From the IMG/VR virus record IMGVR_UViG_3300044213_000107, positions 186,001-250,000 of that record: DNA of 64,000 nucleotides; one strand, written 5' to 3'. Position 1 is the first letter of the stretch; the number at the start of each line of letters is the position of its first letter. Made by a program: the position numbers and the translations under genes. The stretch is from a virus. Positions 49,839 to 59,700 of this stretch are shown one piece after another. Under the pieces are notes generated by a model, which saw nothing but the letters and a program-made list of their open reading frames with translations, ran no database searches and had not been told where the DNA came from.

Positions 49839-50273
49839 TTATAACAATTTATCAATTATAGCATAAAGACGTGTTGCTAGCAAACGTTCTTTAGACCACG
49901 CTTCCATTTCCCAGGGTTGATTGTAGTAATCAGCCACAACCCGTTTACCTTTCCAGTAGTAAACACTACGTTTTGGAGTTTCTTTGATAACCATTTGTTT
50001 GCGAACAAACTGTTTTACATGCACCATTTCGTGACTAAGTGTATTCAGTAAGTCATCAAAAGATAACTGGCTATCTAGCAGCATTAGTACATACGACGGG
50101 CCCATCCTAACAACACAACCCTTCATATCTTCATTTCGTTTGAGCCCACGTTTTGTTTGAATTTCCAGGGTCCAACGACTACGATTAATTTTTAATTGTT
50201 GTGCCAGAAATTCTGCTGATGCGGCAATAAATGCACTACGATTTTTACTGCGGCAATTTACTATAATGTTCAT
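49839..50273 (-). CDS. SprT-like zinc metallopeptidase
   Basis: 144 residues. HEMVH within LNTLSHEMVHVKQF is the HExxH zinc motif, followed about 40 residues later by QPWEMEAW with the likely third ligand or stabilising Glu. SprT-like domains cleave DNA-protein crosslinks or unfolded proteins. Found in several T4-like phages, its role could be virion protein processing or host DNA repair. It lies between two conserved phage genes. Confidence 0.72.
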   Translation of the reverse strand: MNIIVNCRSKNRSAFIAASAEFLAQQLKINRSRWTLEIQTKRGLKRNEDMKGCVVRMGPSYVLMLLDSQLSFDDLLNTLSHEMVHVKQFVRKQMVIKETPKRSVYYWKGKRVVADYYNQPWEMEAWSKERLLATRLYAIIDKLL

Positions 50274-50282
50274 ACGTGTATT

Positions 50283-50534
50283 TTAATACAAAAGCTTGGA
50301 AAAAGTAACCCAATTTTCAAAGTTTTTTACACTGTCGTCTAATTGCAACAGTAAATCTGTGTACTTTGGTGTTACACGTTTTAGTCGTTTGCACTCTACA
50401 GATTCTCTGCTTAGATCATCTGCAATTCGACGACAATTTTGGTACATTTTAAATAGTTGACTTTTTGCCCGCATATCTGTAGTACTTTTTACTACATTAA
50501 ACAGTTCATTTAGTCTTGCTACTTGTTCGTCCAT
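50283..50534 (-). CDS. Small conserved phage protein, 83 aa
   Basis: I start at ATG 50532-50534 (MDEQVARLNELFNVVK); six further residues upstream would be non-conserved. It is helical, with CRRIADDLSRESVECKRLKR and FENWVTFSKLLY. It resembles a small conserved gene near the neck cluster of marine T4-like phages. Function is unknown. Confidence 0.55.
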   Translation of the reverse strand: MDEQVARLNELFNVVKSTTDMRAKSQLFKMYQNCRRIADDLSRESVECKRLKRVTPKYTDLLLQLDDSVKNFENWVTFSKLLY

Positions 50535-50572
50535 AATGTAATTATACAACAAAACCCTAACCTAGTCAATAC

Positions 50573-50580
50573 CATAAATA
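50573..50580 (+). promoter_or_regulatory. Late-type promoter CATAAATA of the neck island
   Basis: It lies 21 bases before the TTG start at 50602, with CGGAG in between. It drives the plus-strand genes to 53590. Confidence 0.5.
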
Positions 50581-50601
50581 CATAAAATAACGGAGAATAT
50601 T

Positions 50602-51780
50602 TTGGCTCGTTTAAGTCTGTGGAAAGAAGGAAAACACACCAATGATTACAAGTTCTTTGACCGCAGGATTTCAGAGATGTTTACTATTGGTGGCACTGGA
50701 GTTTATGTTCACAAATATCTAGGGCCGGCTGCCAACGATGGCGCCGCTAGTCCCGAACAACCGGCAAACACAACACCAAGTATTCAAAATATACAAGATC
50801 TTTTATTTTTAGAAAATCGTGATCGCAAATATGATCCGGATGTTTATAACCTTCGTGGTCATTATCAAGTAACAGATAACAGTTTTGATTTGAGTCAGTT
50901 TGGTTTGTTTTTGCAAACCGGGACCTTGTTTATGGTATTTCACATAAACGATATGGTGGATTGTCTAGGACGAAAAATAATGAACGGCGACGTATTAGAG
51001 TTGCCACACCTAAAAGATTACTATGCATTAGATTCATCAATTCCTGTTGCACTAAAAAGATTTTTTGTAGTTAGCGATTGTACAAATGCCAGTGAAGGTT
51101 TTGGCCCTAGCTGGTGGCCGCATTTATGGCGTTGTAAAATCAACCCACTAACCGATTCACAAGAATACAAAGATATCTTAAATCAGTTGTCGGCAGGTGA
51201 TAATACCACTGCAAACTTAGCAAGCGTGTCTAGCACACTAAGCAAGTATCAACAGATAAATGACGCTATTATCGCTGAAGCAGAACTTGATGTCCCATAT
51301 TCAGGTTATGATACTAGCCATTTGTACTTTCCATCAATAACTCCAACATACGAACCCGGTGATCCAGTCGGCTTAACCGCAGATGCTTTTTCGCCTACCG
51401 CCGACGATACTAGTTCTGGAAATTCTGCAGATAGTGCAGTACTAAGTGCTGATATTAAACCTGAAGGATACTTAACCGGTGATGGTTTAGTGCCAAATGG
51501 CCTACCTTGTGCAGTCGGTATAGCGTTTCCTGTACAACCGACTGCTGGAGATTTTTGTTTGCGTACCGATTACTTTCCTAATAGGCTTTTTAGATACGAT
51601 GGTCGTCGTTGGGTTAAGATTGAGGACAATGTACGTACAGATCTTACTCCGGGGCCAGATAATAAAACTCAACGTAGTTTATTTGTTAATGACACTTCTA
51701 CATTCACTGATGGTACAGGAACACATCCAGTACGTCAAAGTTTAAGTAAAGCATTAACACCAGAAGCGGATAATCAATAA
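50602..51780 (+). CDS. 14: Neck protein gp14
   Basis: 392 residues. It starts with TTG behind GGAG (MARLSLWKEGKHTNDYKFFDRRISEMF). VYVHKYLGP, IQDLLFLENRDRKYDPDVYNLRGHY, FDLSQFGLFL and LPHLKDYYALD match gp14 of marine T4-like phages. gp14 with gp13 forms the neck to which the tail attaches. The C-terminal part is Asp/Ser/Thr-rich and longer than T4 gp14 (256). Its stop overlaps the gp15 start. Confidence 0.8.
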   Translation: MARLSLWKEGKHTNDYKFFDRRISEMFTIGGTGVYVHKYLGPAANDGAASPEQPANTTPSIQNIQDLLFLENRDRKYDPDVYNLRGHYQVTDNSFDLSQFGLFLQTGTLFMVFHINDMVDCLGRKIMNGDVLELPHLKDYYALDSSIPVALKRFFVVSDCTNASEGFGPSWWPHLWRCKINPLTDSQEYKDILNQLSAGDNTTANLASVSSTLSKYQQINDAIIAEAELDVPYSGYDTSHLYFPSITPTYEPGDPVGLTADAFSPTADDTSSGNSADSAVLSADIKPEGYLTGDGLVPNGLPCAVGIAFPVQPTAGDFCLRTDYFPNRLFRYDGRRWVKIEDNVRTDLTPGPDNKTQRSLFVNDTSTFTDGTGTHPVRQSLSKALTPEADNQ

Positions 51781-53135
51781 TGTATCAAGAATATTTTTAC
51801 GACGGGCAAATACGTAGATTCCTTACACAGTTTATTCGTGCAGTAAGTAATTTCCAATGGCAGTATAACAATAACGGTGTTAAAACTCTACAACGTGTTC
51901 CTGTATACTATGGCGACAGCAGTCGTCAAGTTAGTGCAATACTTCGCAATAATAGTGAGAATTCATTAAATGCAGTACCAGCAATGGCAGTTTATATTAA
52001 TTCACTAACTTACGAACAAAATAGACTACAAGATCCTAGTTTTGTTAGCAAAATGACCATAAGAGAACGTGTTTATGATCCTGCTACACAAACGCTAGGA
52101 ACAACACAAGGCGGTGCGTATAGTGTAGAGCGTTTAATGCCTATCCCATATAAGTTAGGTTTAAAACTTGATCTATGGACCAGCAACAATGATCAAAAAC
52201 TACAGATCTTAGAACAAATTACACAGTTGTTTAATCCAAGTTTAGAAATACAAAGCACAGACAATTATCTAGATTGGACAAGTTTAAGTTATATCCAGTT
52301 AACTGATACTACCTGGACAAGTAGAACTGTACCAATGGGCAGCGAAGATGCTATTGATGTTGCTACGTTTAGTTTTGATTTACCTATATGGATTAGCCCA
52401 CCTGCAAAAGTTAAAAAGCTTGGTGTTATACAAAAAATTATTTCTAGCATTTATGATGCACAAGGACAAGTAAATGCCGACGCAATATTAGACAGCAACT
52501 TAATGAGTCGTCAATATGTTACTCCGTTAAATTATGATATCCTTTATGTCGGAAATCAAATTACATTAATGGCCAGTAATGAAGTTGTTGATCCCAACAA
52601 CGACACACAAAAAATAGGTAAACCACAAAATTGGCGTAATCTAATAAATGTCTATGGTAATCTCGTAGCCGGAACCAGTGAAATAAGAATGAATTTAGAT
52701 ACCGGCACCGATTTAATTGGACAAATTGCATATCATCCAGTTGACCCAACTATTATGTTGTTTACCCCAATTGAAGATACTAATCCTGGTAATACGTTAA
52801 GTCCAGTAAATGCGATCATAAATCCACGCAACGTAGAAGTAAACAATAATATTTTAAATCCTGCAGTCGGAACTAGATATCTAATATTACACGATATAGG
52901 CAATGTAGGAAATCAGACGCCCGCAGAAGCCTGGGGATATTTGGTTGCAAACAAACATGATATTATAGAATGGACTGGTACGGGGTGGCAAGTTGTATTT
53001 GACAGCAACGAGCATTCTAGTGTAGAATATGTTACAAATTTAACTACAGGAACACAATACCGCTGGACTGGTTCCGCGTGGGTTAAGAGTGTTGAAGGGT
53101 ATTATCGAGAAGGCACATGGAGCATAGTAATATAA
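51780..53135 (+). CDS. 15: Tail completion/sheath stabiliser gp15
   Basis: 451 residues. MYQEYFYDGQIRRFLTQF, QRVPVYYGDSSRQV, NAVPAMAVYINSLTYEQNRLQD and VERLMPIPYKLGLKLDLWTSN match T4 gp15 family proteins that cap the tail and bind the neck. The C-terminal extension repeats an interaction domain. It overlaps gp14 and the NUDIX gene, forming one plus-strand operon. Confidence 0.82.
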   Translation: MYQEYFYDGQIRRFLTQFIRAVSNFQWQYNNNGVKTLQRVPVYYGDSSRQVSAILRNNSENSLNAVPAMAVYINSLTYEQNRLQDPSFVSKMTIRERVYDPATQTLGTTQGGAYSVERLMPIPYKLGLKLDLWTSNNDQKLQILEQITQLFNPSLEIQSTDNYLDWTSLSYIQLTDTTWTSRTVPMGSEDAIDVATFSFDLPIWISPPAKVKKLGVIQKIISSIYDAQGQVNADAILDSNLMSRQYVTPLNYDILYVGNQITLMASNEVVDPNNDTQKIGKPQNWRNLINVYGNLVAGTSEIRMNLDTGTDLIGQIAYHPVDPTIMLFTPIEDTNPGNTLSPVNAIINPRNVEVNNNILNPAVGTRYLILHDIGNVGNQTPAEAWGYLVANKHDIIEWTGTGWQVVFDSNEHSSVEYVTNLTTGTQYRWTGSAWVKSVEGYYREGTWSIVI

Positions 53136-53590
53136 CACAAGGATGTGGAGCGTTAATATACAGTCGAACTAGTCAGAGATATTTGTTTTTACTGCGTAAT
53201 CAAAAACGTCATGCAGGTTATTGGGGTTTAGTGGGTGGTGGTGTAGAACCTGGAGAACCAATAGTCGCTGCACTACAAAGAGAAATCAAAGAAGAAATAG
53301 GCGACATCACGTATTCAAAAATAATTCCATTGGAAAAATTTACCAGTTCAACTGGCAACTTTGAATATCATACTTATGTTATATCTGTTGAACATGAATT
53401 TGTTCCCAAACTCAATCAAGAACATCGTGGATATGCATGGACTACTATAGAAGATCACCCCGGGCCATTACATCCCGGGGTGTGGAGAACATTTAGTTTT
53501 AATGTTATATTAGAAAAAATACGTACAGTTGAGGACGCTTTAGCCAATGTCGCACTCGACAACAAAGTCTCTGTAACTAATTTGTCGTAG
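53117..53590 (+). CDS. NUDIX hydrolase
   Basis: 157 residues. The Nudix box runs from Gly41 to Gly62 (GGVEPGE, then REIKEEIG), with the G-x5-E-x7-R-E-U-x-E-E pattern intact. Nudix enzymes cleave nucleoside diphosphates linked to other groups, such as ADP-ribose or oxidised dNTPs. T4 has NudE for Ap3A and ADP-ribose. The last 51 bases overlap, on the other strand, the MptE-like gene. It is translated with gp15. Confidence 0.88.
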   Translation: MEHSNITQGCGALIYSRTSQRYLFLLRNQKRHAGYWGLVGGGVEPGEPIVAALQREIKEEIGDITYSKIIPLEKFTSSTGNFEYHTYVISVEHEFVPKLNQEHRGYAWTTIEDHPGPLHPGVWRTFSFNVILEKIRTVEDALANVALDNKVSVTNLS

Positions 53591-54283
53591 ATTCATTTGA
53601 TATTTCCATGAATCGGGCATATATTGATTACCCCATTCAGTTACTAATACAAAATCAACATCTGGGTAGGTGTTAAACACTTCTAACATAGCAAGAGTCC
53701 AGAACGCATCGTTGCGATCTACTTTATCAACATCATACCCATTTGTCCCAGCATAGATATTATACTGGTATCCATCTGTATCATTGTTGTCAAACCCTAA
53801 TAGGTATACTTGCTTGTGTCCATCAAAACATGCAATATAGGTTGCAATAGCACCACTATTCCAAGCAGGGTCTTGTGGAGTTAAATAAAATTTTCCAGGA
53901 TATTGAATAATATCCTGCGCATTTGCATAAACAATATTGTTTTCACAGTATCCAGAGTTAGCAATTTCTTCTATAAATTTGTCATCGCCGGTTACAACTA
54001 AAAAATGCGGTTGATAATCGCGATACAATGCATTGCACCCGTATGTTTGAAATGCACCAGATGCTAACAATCCACCTTTGTGATTCTTAATAAGATTAAG
54101 ATCAAAATCGGCTCTATGGCTTCCGTTGCCGATAATTACTGCGCGATCTGATATTTGATTATTGAAAATTGCGTTTGGAATATTTTCTTTTTCGTAGGCC
54201 CATTTACCGCCTTCTAGAGTGGCGCTAGTGATTACATCTTCGCCTACATATTCGCTACGATACATTTGTTTAATAGTCTGCAT
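53540..54283 (-). CDS. MptE/DUF115-like protein
   Basis: 247 residues. RAVIIGNGSHRADFDLNLI, LLASGAFQTYGCNALYRDYQPHFLVVTGDD and VYLLGFDNNDTDG recall the Rossmann-like fold of DUF115/MptE proteins (6-hydroxymethylpterin diphosphokinase relatives and motility-associated glycosyltransferases). In fibre regions such genes may modify fibres or surface sugars. TATAAATA at 54304 is its promoter. The function is uncertain. Confidence 0.6.
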   Translation of the reverse strand: MQTIKQMYRSEYVGEDVITSATLEGGKWAYEKENIPNAIFNNQISDRAVIIGNGSHRADFDLNLIKNHKGGLLASGAFQTYGCNALYRDYQPHFLVVTGDDKFIEEIANSGYCENNIVYANAQDIIQYPGKFYLTPQDPAWNSGAIATYIACFDGHKQVYLLGFDNNDTDGYQYNIYAGTNGYDVDKVDRNDAFWTLAMLEVFNTYPDVDFVLVTEWGNQYMPDSWKYQMNLRQISYRDFVVECDIG

Positions 54284-54303
54284 TTTAGTTTCCTGTTATA
54301 GTG

Positions 54304-54311
54304 TATTTATA
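54304..54311 (-). promoter_or_regulatory. Late-type promoter TATAAATA
   Basis: A perfect octamer, 20 bases before the ATG of the MptE-like gene, with CAGGA between. Confidence 0.55.
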
Positions 54312-54315
54312 ATAG

Positions 54316-55548
54316 TTACATTGGTAATGCGGTTCTAGATAGTTTTACTGTGTTATTTGTGCTTACCCCCGTGGCCCAAAGTGTAACAGTACCAGAACTT
54401 ATATTTGAACTAAATGTCATTCTTTGTGTAGGTCCAGTATATACTACACCGTAACTAGTTATATTAACATTAGCACCATCTTGTGCTAGTAAAATTTCCG
54501 ACACTTGGCTTTGAGAATTAACTACATCTTGTACTGAAATTACATATTTTGCTCCGCGTATTGCTGTGTTAGCAAAACTGTCAATTGATGTTGGCGATGT
54601 TCCTATACTTGTAGTAACAGTTGATATTTCTGTAGCAGTTGCAGATCCACGTGTTAGTGTCCCGGTAACATTTAGGTTTGTTCCAACATATAAGTTACCG
54701 CCGACGCCAGCACCACCTGCTACAACAAATGCACCAGTTGTGGTGCTGGTACTTGATGTAGACGGAACTACGTTGACTTGTGTGCTCGACAATGCAGATA
54801 CAAAAGTGTTTGCAGCCCAGGTTCCAATCCAACCTGTTTGTGCCGAACTACCACGAATATATTGTGTAAATGTGTCCCAACCTGTGCTGCCAGCATAGTT
54901 AACACCAAACCGTGCTACTTCTGTGCCTGTTGCGTTACTATTAACACCATTTTGTGCTGATAGTTGGAAGTTGTTATCAGTACCGTGTGTGAGTACCGCA
55001 GTAATGCTACTTGAAATAGTATTGTTTGAATAAATGTTACCACCAACATATAAGTTACCACTAATACCTGCTCCGCCAGTAACTACTAGTGCACCTGTTG
55101 TGGTACTAGTACTTGCAGTTGCAGAATTGGCTACTAAATTTGACCCGAATGTGGATTGATTTGCTATGTATCCGCCAGTGAACGGAGTCGCAGTCCATGC
55201 AACACCTGCATTAGTTGCTGTGATAAATTGTCCTGGTGTACCCATTACACCATTTAAATAAATATTGCCATTAATCGATAACAAACTACCAATTGTCAAA
55301 TTTGCATAACCTGTAGTTACTACATTAGAATTTGTTGATCCTGTATTATTAGTAAATGCTGTTACTATGCTCTGGCTGGCTTCCGACCAATACACAGCAA
55401 CATTACTGACCAATCCATTTGCACGATTAAATAAAAATCCTACATCAACGTTGGCTTGTGTTGCACCTTGATGCAACACCGTAATGGGATCCATAAAATA
55501 CTCAATGTTAGTATCAAGATCCCATATCTTTGGTCTAGTTAATCCCAT
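54316..55548 (-). CDS. Tail fibre protein, repeat type
   Basis: 410 residues. It has two copies of a TSTTTGAxVVxGGAGxxGNLYVG module (about 150-185 and 265-300), typical of marine T4-like fibre proteins, and a C-terminal SQVSEILLAQDGANVNITSYGVVYTG segment also found in the giant protein at 56730. The start follows GCTAAATA at 55572. It probably contacts host surface receptors. Confidence 0.75.
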   Translation of the reverse strand: MGLTRPKIWDLDTNIEYFMDPITVLHQGATQANVDVGFLFNRANGLVSNVAVYWSEASQSIVTAFTNNTGSTNSNVVTTGYANLTIGSLLSINGNIYLNGVMGTPGQFITATNAGVAWTATPFTGGYIANQSTFGSNLVANSATASTSTTTGALVVTGGAGISGNLYVGGNIYSNNTISSSITAVLTHGTDNNFQLSAQNGVNSNATGTEVARFGVNYAGSTGWDTFTQYIRGSSAQTGWIGTWAANTFVSALSSTQVNVVPSTSSTSTTTGAFVVAGGAGVGGNLYVGTNLNVTGTLTRGSATATEISTVTTSIGTSPTSIDSFANTAIRGAKYVISVQDVVNSQSQVSEILLAQDGANVNITSYGVVYTGPTQRMTFSSNISSGTVTLWATGVSTNNTVKLSRTALPM

Positions 55549-55571
55549 CTCTTTAAATCCGTGTTATTAAC

Positions 55572-55579
55572 TATTTAGC
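55572..55579 (-). promoter_or_regulatory. Late-type promoter GCTAAATA
   Basis: It lies 23 bases ahead of the ATG of the fibre gene at 55548. Confidence 0.4.
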
Positions 55580-55587
55580 AAAAAGAC

Positions 55588-55610
55588 AAAAGGCGCAAAC
55601 TGCGCCTTTT
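55588..55610 (-). terminator. Intrinsic terminator after the 339-residue fibre gene
   Basis: A 10-bp stem (AAAAGGCGCA/TGCGCCTTTT) with a 3-base loop and T-rich minus-strand tail, 20 bases past the stop. Confidence 0.8.
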
Positions 55611-55630
55611 GGTAGTAGTTATCGTGTAGA

Positions 55631-56650
55631 TTAAACGCGACCAACTACGATTTCAATTTGACCTTTTGCACCAGTAAAGTCTGCTAGAGCTTTACCAATA
55701 ACGGTTCCAATTGCAGGATGTGCAGATGGTTTAGCATAGCCGTGACCAGCACTTACCATTAGATCACCTTTCTTTACCGGTCCAATAACATTAGTTGGCA
55801 CACGGCCTTGTAATGCTAACGGAACTACTGCAACTCCAGTTAATCCACCATTCATTAAGTGAGCAGGATTTGTAGATACTACTCCGGCTACTGCAGAAGT
55901 TTCTTGATCTGCTATTGTAACTTCTTCTGAGCCGCCAAACATCAATACTGTGCCAGGAGCATAAGATTTATCTGCTTGATAGTTCTCTGCCAAGTCAGCG
56001 TATTTTGCTTGAGTAGCGACACCATAAAAGTTATTCCACCAGTTTGTTGAACTGCCTAAGTTCAACGATACGTTAGCAGTTGGTATAACAGAAACGTTTG
56101 ATTGCCATGCAGTTGCACTGTTGTTAAATGTAAATGCTGCATAAGGAGTAACTAGACCTGCGTTATTTGCAGCTGCAGCACTTCCAGCATTGGCTGCTGC
56201 AATATATTGCAAATCGTTTGTTGTTACGGTTGTTGCATTTACTGTAGTTGAGTTTCCGCTAACAAACAAATTACCAGCAACAATTAAGTTGTTAGTAATA
56301 AATTCACCTTGCCCAGTAATCTGAACGTTACCCTGCAATGTTGTTGTACCACTTACTGTTAAACCAGTTAGCGTACCTACACTAGTAATGTTAGTCTGAG
56401 CCGCGGTACTTAATGTACCAGTCAATGTAGCGCCGGTATTACCAATTGTGCCAGCATTGATTGTTCCTGCAGTGAGTGTACCGTTTACTACCTGACTTGA
56501 AAATGTGCCTGCGCCACCGGGTGTGGGCATTGCTACACCATTAACTAAAACTGCAGATCCAGATGCTAAACTAATATTACCCGATGTGGCGTCAATTGTT
56601 GTTGAGCCTACTGTAAGTCCATTTTGGACTACGAAATTGCTATTTGCCAT
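55631..56650 (-). CDS. Tail fibre or virion protein with C-terminal beta domain
   Basis: 339 residues. N-terminal MANSNFVVQNGLTVGSTTID and GTLTAGTINAGTIGNTG repeats are fibre-like. The C-terminal domain (KYADLAENYQADKSYAPGTVLMFGG, VAGVVSTNPAHLMNG, GRVPTNVIGPVKKGDLMVSA) is a conserved fold in T4-like marine phage virion proteins. A strong terminator follows. It is likely part of the host-recognition apparatus. Confidence 0.75.
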   Translation of the reverse strand: MANSNFVVQNGLTVGSTTIDATSGNISLASGSAVLVNGVAMPTPGGAGTFSSQVVNGTLTAGTINAGTIGNTGATLTGTLSTAAQTNITSVGTLTGLTVSGTTTLQGNVQITGQGEFITNNLIVAGNLFVSGNSTTVNATTVTTNDLQYIAAANAGSAAAANNAGLVTPYAAFTFNNSATAWQSNVSVIPTANVSLNLGSSTNWWNNFYGVATQAKYADLAENYQADKSYAPGTVLMFGGSEEVTIADQETSAVAGVVSTNPAHLMNGGLTGVAVVPLALQGRVPTNVIGPVKKGDLMVSAGHGYAKPSAHPAIGTVIGKALADFTGAKGQIEIVVGRV

Positions 56651-56690
56651 TTTTTTCTATCTTTCTTGGTTCCATATTCCCCAATTAACA

Positions 56691-56719
56691 AGTTAAGGGT
56701 AGCCCATCTACCCTTAACT
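56691..56719 (-). terminator. Hairpin terminator after the giant fibre gene
   Basis: A 12-bp perfect stem (AGTTAAGGGTAG/CTACCCTTAACT) with a 5-base loop. The T-tract is weak. Confidence 0.65.
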
Positions 56720-56729
56720 GTTATTACCA

Positions 56730-59700
56730 TTAAACTGGTACGTACTCTCTAAATAAGCGTACACTATTTGTTGCATTTACCGCAGTAAATTGTAATAATG
56801 TATTACCACCGCTTACTGTTGCAGTAACTACACCCAAGTTGCCTCCGGTTTGTACGATGCCATATGATGTAACATATGCAGATCCACCACCTTGTACAAC
56901 CAACACTTCTTGTGATTGATAGTTTCCACCGTTAGTAACCTGTACAATGTACTTGGCAGTACGATATGAAGTATTACTAAATGTGTCTAGTGTAGTAGCA
57001 GTACCAGCACTGGCTACGCTTACGTTGGCTTCTTGTGTTACTAAACCACCACTTGTTGGCATTGTAAAGCGTGCTGTTGCTGCACCAGAACCGCTATTAA
57101 ACTGTAGACCTGCTATATCATCTGGTGTAATATTTACATTACCAGTTGTACTTGCTAATCCACTAATAGTTGTAGTTGTAGTCAACATTCTAACGTCAAT
57201 GACATCACCGGCAGCAGGAGCTTCAGTAAATGTCAATGTTGTATTAGAAACGCTGTAAGCTAGTGTTGGGATTTGAACCACACCGTTAATACTTACAATA
57301 GTACCAGCAGTTGTTGCAGACTGGCTTAATGTAAATGTAGTTGTTGATCCGTCGCCGTTAAACTGCTGATCTGCAATAATTGTAAACGTTTGTGCGCTTG
57401 CTTGCCATATACTTCCTGTGTAAACTTCAAACTGGTTAGTTGTGCTGTTATAACGGAACATACCTTGTGTAGCAGTTCCATATCCACCTGAACCAGGACG
57501 TTGAGCAGTAGTACCAACTGGTAGTAAAATAGAATCAGTTGTATTGAATACTACTTTAGCACCAGGAACTAAAGTACTTGCGGTTGCACTGTTACCAAAA
57601 ATAACACTGTCGTAAGTACTGCTTGGTCTTGCCCAAACCAAAGTTTGGTCATTTACACCACGGATGATTGTATCAAAGTTAGCGTTATTAGTGTTGTTAA
57701 ACACTGCTCCGCCATTATGATATGTATTGCCACTTATACCAACTCCACCAATAACAACCAACGCACCAGTTGTAGCATTTGTGCTTGCGGTGCCTGCGGC
57801 TGCAACAATGTTACCATTGTGGATTGCAAAGCCTGTTGTTGTGATATTTGCAGTACTAGCAATATAACCACCGTTAATAACTGCATTAGCACTATAGAAG
57901 TTAGTTGCAGTCAAGTTAGTTACTGTACCAGTTGTGATCGTTGCATTTGTCAATGCACTGATATAACCACCACTGATTACAACGTTACCAGAACTGAAGT
58001 TTGTAGCAACTGCAGTTGTTAGGTTAGCACTTGTTGAACCAAATGTTGCGATATTACCTGTAGCAGCACTTAGACCACTTAGGTTAGTTGCAGTACCACC
58101 TGTGATAACTGCATTAGCTGTACTAAAGTTTGTTGCTTGTAGTGTTGTAACTGCAGCAGTTGTGATCGTTGCATTTGTCAATGCACTGATATAACCACCA
58201 CTGATTACTGCATTACCAGTACTGAAGTTTGTAACACTGCCGGTTGTGGCATATACATTGGCCAAACCACTTGCATAACCACCTGTAATCGCAGCATTTG
58301 CAGTACTAAAGTTAGTTGCCACTGCAGTTGTCAAGTTAGCACTTGTACTGTTCAATGAAGTAACATAACCAGTTGCTGCTGCAATATTAGTCAAGTTATT
58401 AATATAACCGCCAGTGATAACTGCATTACCAGAACTTAGATTTGTTGCTTGAGCAGTTGTAGCATATACATTAGCCAAACCACTTGCATAACCACCAGTT
58501 ACTGCAATGTTACCAGAACTGAAGTTAGTTGCTTGAGCAGTTGTTGCAGTTAGGTTTGTTAAGCCAGTTGCTGAACCACCAGTTACTGCAATGTTACCAG
58601 AACTGAAGTTAGTTGCTTGAGCAGTTGTTGCAGTTAGGTTTGTTAAGCCAGTTGCTGAACCACCAGTTACTGCAATGTTACCAGAACTGAAGTTAGTTGC
58701 TTGAGCAGTTGTTGCAGTTAGGTTTGTTAAGCCAGTTGCTGAACCACCTGTTATTTGTGCATTACCAGTACTGAAGTTGGTTGCTTGAGCAGTTGTAGCA
58801 TATACATTGGCCAAACCACTTGCATAACCACCTGTCACTGCAATATTACCAGAACTGAAGTTAGTAGCAACTGCAGTTGTTAGGTTAGCACTTGTAGATC
58901 CAAATGTTGCAATGTTACCAGTAGCAGCACTTAGACCACTTAGACCAGTAATTGAACCACCTGTTACATATGCATTACCTGTGCTGAAGTTAGTAGCAAC
59001 TGCAGTTGTTAGGTTAGCACTTGTTGAACCAAATGTTGCAATATTACCTGTTGCGGCACTCAATCCACTCAAGTTGGTAGCAGTACCGCCAGTAATTACT
59101 GCGTTAGCAGTTGATAGGTTTGTTGCTTGTATGGTTGTTACAGTTTCGTTGGTAATTGTTGCAGTTGTGATTGTTGCATTTGTTAACGCACTAATATAAC
59201 CACCACTGATAACAACGTTTGGTGAACTAAAGTTAGCTGCATACAATGTTGTTACATTACCAGTAGTACTATTCATTGAAGCAACATAACCAGTTGCTGC
59301 AGTAATATTTGCCAAGTTATTGATATAACCACCAGTTACTACTGCATTAGCAGTATTGATACTACCTGTGTAGAGAGTAGTAATATTACCAGCAGTTGCA
59401 CCAAATGTTGCAATATTACCTGTTGCCGCACTCAATCCACTCAAGTTGGTAGCAGTACCACCTGTGATAACTGCGTTAGCAGTTGATAGGTTTGTTGCTT
59501 GTAGTGTTGTAACTGCAGCAGTTGTGATCGTTGCATTTGTCAATGCGCTGATATAACCACCACTGATTACTGCATTACCGGTACTAAAGTTAGTTGCTTG
59601 AGCAGTTGTAGCATATACATTAGCCAAACCACTTGCATAACCACCTGTTACTGCAACATTTGGTGAGCTAAAGTTTGTTGCATATAATGTAGTAAATGTA